Of a DNA stretch of 64,000 nt, positions 60,644-64,000 are shown one piece after another. The notes beneath the pieces were generated by a model, which worked only from the letters and a program-made list of their open reading frames with translations, was not told the DNA's origin and made no database searches. Source of the DNA: Dreissena polymorpha. Lineage: Eukaryota > Mollusca > Bivalvia > Myida > Dreissenidae. The DNA is taken from NCBI RefSeq assembly GCF_020536995.1, contig NC_068362.1, positions 101,518,189-101,582,188 on the forward strand. The letters are read 5' to 3'. The stretch's first letter is position 1. Each line of letters begins with the position of its first letter. The position numbers and the translations under genes were made by a program.

Positions 60644-63059
60644 TAAAATAATATTCTCTATATGTCGTTATTAAATTTCTAATGATTATATCAATTATGC
60701 TGAATCGTGTTTTTTTAGAAATTATATTTGATTCTAAATAAGTATTAAATAAACACTATTTACATGACGGATAAATCAAATTTTCTAATTTTCAACGACC
60801 GCCCTCTTGCTCCTTATACTTTCAAAAGTACATCCTTTGTTGTGAACACGATTACAATTGCAATAATAATTATATTCTAAGCTCAGACATATTCATAAAT
60901 CATGAAGCAAACACTCCCCTTTGTGTATATCGTACTTATGGTGAAAATGATGAGCATGACTCCCTTCAAAACCCTGCTTACCTTTTACAATTAATAACTC
61001 TTTTACTGAATTATGATCAGCTCAGCACCTAAAGCTGTTTCTTAATGACCAGCGTCAACAAAAGTTCACCTACATTTATCATGCAATATAAATGATATAA
61101 TGTAAACGTCAAAGCGATTTGATTTTTTGATAACAATTATTTTCCTTTTGGACAATTGCTATTACTGCCATTACATTATCTTTAAATTTATAAATAGGTA
61201 AATTATAAGTTAAGTTAAGTTTTTGATAGATGATGACTTTCCATTTTCTGCATCTACTGATAAATATTACGTGATATTTCTCTTGCTGCAAATCAATCAC
61301 AGGCAGAATATATTAAGAAACATTATGGTGACACATGTCTTATTAAAGCTTGGGTCACGACTTTTCAACGGTCATTGCAATTTGTTTGGAGAATACACAC
61401 ACAACGACTGTTAGTTTTTAGTTATATTTTACATGACACGCCCTTTCATATGTAAGAAGGGGATTGTTGAAAGAATGGTACATTCACGAAATCATAATTA
61501 TCATACTTAAGATCGTTTGATATTAATGAAACCGGTTCAGGAGAAGTATTGGTGTTACCAACTGCAAATACAACAGCGGTATACAACCTATCGTATAATC
61601 AAAATTAGTTGCCTGTTGAAATTTAAATCTTACATAATTAATCATACATTTGCTTGTTTTGTTTGACGTTTTATATGATCAACAAATGTCTTGACACCGG
61701 TTATGTACTGACTGCTTTTTTGGTGTTCTCATCATTGGTTTAGACATTATTGTATTGTTTTCTTACTGCAGGTTAACGTCGGACGTCGGCATCCAAGCGA
61801 GTTTATTTATTGTGATAAGCTAGTCGTTTGGGAAAGGCTTTAGGGATTTTGTGAACATTTAAATATATTTGTTTCCCATAATGTAGGCGTTTTATGGGAT
61901 TGTTTGCTGCAAAATATATAAAATAAAATACCATAAGTTGCAGCTCATTGCTTACAATGTGTGTACATATTATTTCTATGTGTTGATCATGGTATTGTAG
62001 GGGTTATTAAGGATACCTATTTCTCTTATATTCTTACGATTATGAAGTGTTGGTAAATAAATATGCACAGTTCAAAAGTCATCTTAATTTACATTCAACT
62101 TAACCGGCGAGAAATGTAGTCTGATGGTAACTATGCTTGCATTGCAAGCAATAATATTCCTTTTTTATTAATATTTATTCTGATAAGCACGGTATAATAA
62201 TCAAACAGATAGTACAACGTTTTATAATTAACTAATGATCAGGTACTCGTTCAAATGTTTTCATGTGTGTATATTTCTTTTATTTTTATATGACGAGTGA
62301 CCATGTATTGACACAATCGATTGTAATATAAAAACACATACATACATGTTAAACATTCACTCGTTAGCAAGTATTCACACTTTTACGTGTTAACCTTACA
62401 ACAGCAAAGCACAGTATATCTTAAATAATTTGCGCATCGCCATCAAAGTTGAAACAGCGATTTTCCAATTAAACGAGATTGCTTTCCACACGTTTGACTG
62501 ATATTATAAAGGAACAACTGTGTCTTGCACAATTGTATTTTAGGTATTTTTTAAATTTAATTATTGTGAAAAAAACACATATGCAGAGACAACAAATGCT
62601 ATCGTGTCTACAGTTTGAGAAATAATTTGAATCGGTATTTAAGGAACATATCGGAAATGTATCCACATACATATTGACAGTTATTTAAACTACGAACATT
62701 CAGTCTAGGAAGGTAGCTATTATTTTTGATAAGATCAAATAGACGAAATGTAGATGTTGTAAAAATACCTTTGCTATCGTGTAAACGTGATATTGGAATT
62801 CACGCCTATACGATTCAACTTCTTTGATTAGAAGAGCACTTCATTAAAGTATCGAAGTACCTCATGTACATCACATTCAATAACGACTTTAGTATTAAGA
62901 CCGTTAAACTACATATGATATTCTCGTATCTCCTTCAAGTGTCAGCGATGAAAACTGTTAATAACCATAAGTTGAATATTCGATTTAGCCTTTTTAAACG
63001 AGACATGTGTTTGTATCAATCATTTAGTATGCATTGTCTTGGACATTTTTCTTTTTTTT
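60644..63059. other. AT-rich intergenic stretch, nothing recognised
   Basis: No gene, RNA or named repeat over about 2.4 kb. Short frames at 61,109-61,414 and 62,469-63,064 lack support. Confidence 0.55.
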
Positions 63060-63665
63060 GTTGAAATTATTATGCCGTATAAACCATCGATATGCAAAAT
63101 GAACTTTATAGAACATAAACACAGGGTTACCTTATTTAAGCTTACTTACATGTATCTTATTTAATAATTGAAATTATGTATATTTAATATTATACACGTT
63201 CGCATGTATTAAACTTAAGTACTTTAAACAGCAATGAATGGGCTTGAACGGCGGTTTACATTCAACAGCTGGTACTTTTATGTTGTATATAATGTCATGC
63301 ATATTGTATAACATTATTACAGTGGATCAATTATTTCACTTAACGATTTAACATGCGTCTGGGATAAGTAGTCTTAATTAAGTTACTTCTGCCGAGAATG
63401 CTGTTGTACACTAACATATTATTACGTGAGATGAACTAGAATTTCTATGGCCAATTAATTCTTAAATACAATTAAGCTGATACAATAGTTGCCACTGTTT
63501 AAGGTAAATTAAATACTATGTGTTACGCATTGAACACTGTCCCAGATCGGATACGATAAGTATGTATATATGGAATGATGCGTCAATGGGTGCCTTTGCA
63601 TTTCAGACGAAAATTAATATGTTACCTATGTTGAACGAAATCTCGCATCAAAATTGCATACGACA
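63060..63665. repeat. duplicated intergenic block A, copy 2
   Basis: Diverged copy of 27,442-28,048. Here block B follows directly, whereas at copy 1 block B is 21.7 kb away. Confidence 0.75.
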
Positions 63666-63669
63666 CAAA

Positions 63670-63960
63670 ATGAAGATTGGTTTTATTTGTTTATTATGAT
63701 ATTTGAAGTTTTCCAGAGTTTTACAGCAATATCAGTTCAACTGGCAGTTATCCTACTCAGACCTTTTTGTATAAGCTGATTTAACGGTACAAAAAGCACA
63801 TAATTATGTAAGTAAATAACTACTGTCCGGCTTAGAACCGAGTAGATTGAGAAAGGCCATATAAATAATGGCATTACCTATCGCCGGACACGTTATATGG
63901 TCCGTCCGGGAATCAAGCCTAAATCCTTGGATTGGTGGTAAAGAGGTCTGCGAAGTGTGA
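63670..63960. repeat. duplicated intergenic block B, copy 2
   Basis: Diverged copy of 49,755-50,030 with the well-kept stretch 'tggtccgtccgggaatc'. In copy 1 this block precedes the 3' end of the Gly-Asn repeat gene by about 1 kb. Homology may continue past the window edge. Confidence 0.75.
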
Positions 63961-64000
63961 TCTCGCCGGTGATGTCATTCAGTTAATACACAAAGGCACT

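Noticed and set aside
1-64000. CRISPR arrays, bacterial operons or ribosome binding sites
   Set aside because: Spliced genes, animal-type repeats and polyadenylation signals show eukaryotic DNA; the regular repeats are satellites or transposon parts without spacers of CRISPR type.

Overview
The window is eukaryotic nuclear DNA, AT-rich and mostly non-coding, with spliced genes, long introns and many kinds of interspersed repeat. Several repeats are ones I recall from heterodont bivalve genomes: 'ACAAGAGG..CCATGA..GGCC' modules, tandem 'gacctagtttttgaccc' repeats, and a TTAAAGGG-ended element carrying a tRNA-like core. The organism is therefore most likely a bivalve mollusc. A byssus-making species such as a dreissenid is a guess based on two small secreted proteins.

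1.1-16.7 kb (+): a complete 12-exon gene for aromatic-L-amino-acid decarboxylase. The exons join in frame into exactly 480 residues with every catalytic residue present. Its 6.7-kb intron 8 holds a SINE, a pair of direct repeats and a 970-bp long-TIR element with a 9-bp target duplication.

17.4-28 kb: a tRNA-Ser-like sequence, then a 7.9-kb near-perfect palindrome (two 3.3-kb arms around a 1.25-kb loop) that abuts rearranged LINE 3' pieces, then bivalve tandem repeats.

28-50 kb: no protein-coding gene recognised. It holds two inverted copies of an element full of TCCCATGGGA palindromes, an array of GGGATTTCGGTA hairpins, a 289-bp tandem duplication, a third partial copy of the palindrome arm with its own tRNA-Ser-like sequence, several microsatellites, a TTAA-bounded MITE, a second long-TIR element and a minisatellite foldback.

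51.0-58.2 kb: two small secreted-protein genes lie head to head. They share a TATA box with its flanks, a noncoding first exon and a signal-peptide start, but their mature parts are unrelated. The minus-strand gene encodes a 100-residue protein of eight Gly-Asn heptads (about 14-residue super-repeats). The plus-strand gene encodes a 78-residue Pro/Tyr/Lys-rich protein with a VWC-like cysteine cluster. Intergenic blocks downstream of the first gene recur at the right edge of the window, which suggests a tandemly duplicated locus continuing beyond it.

58.7-64 kb: a broken crypton-type (ZMYM/QRICH1/KCTD1-like) domain and common dispersed repeats, then the duplicated intergenic blocks.

All identities come from reading the sequence by eye; no database search was run.
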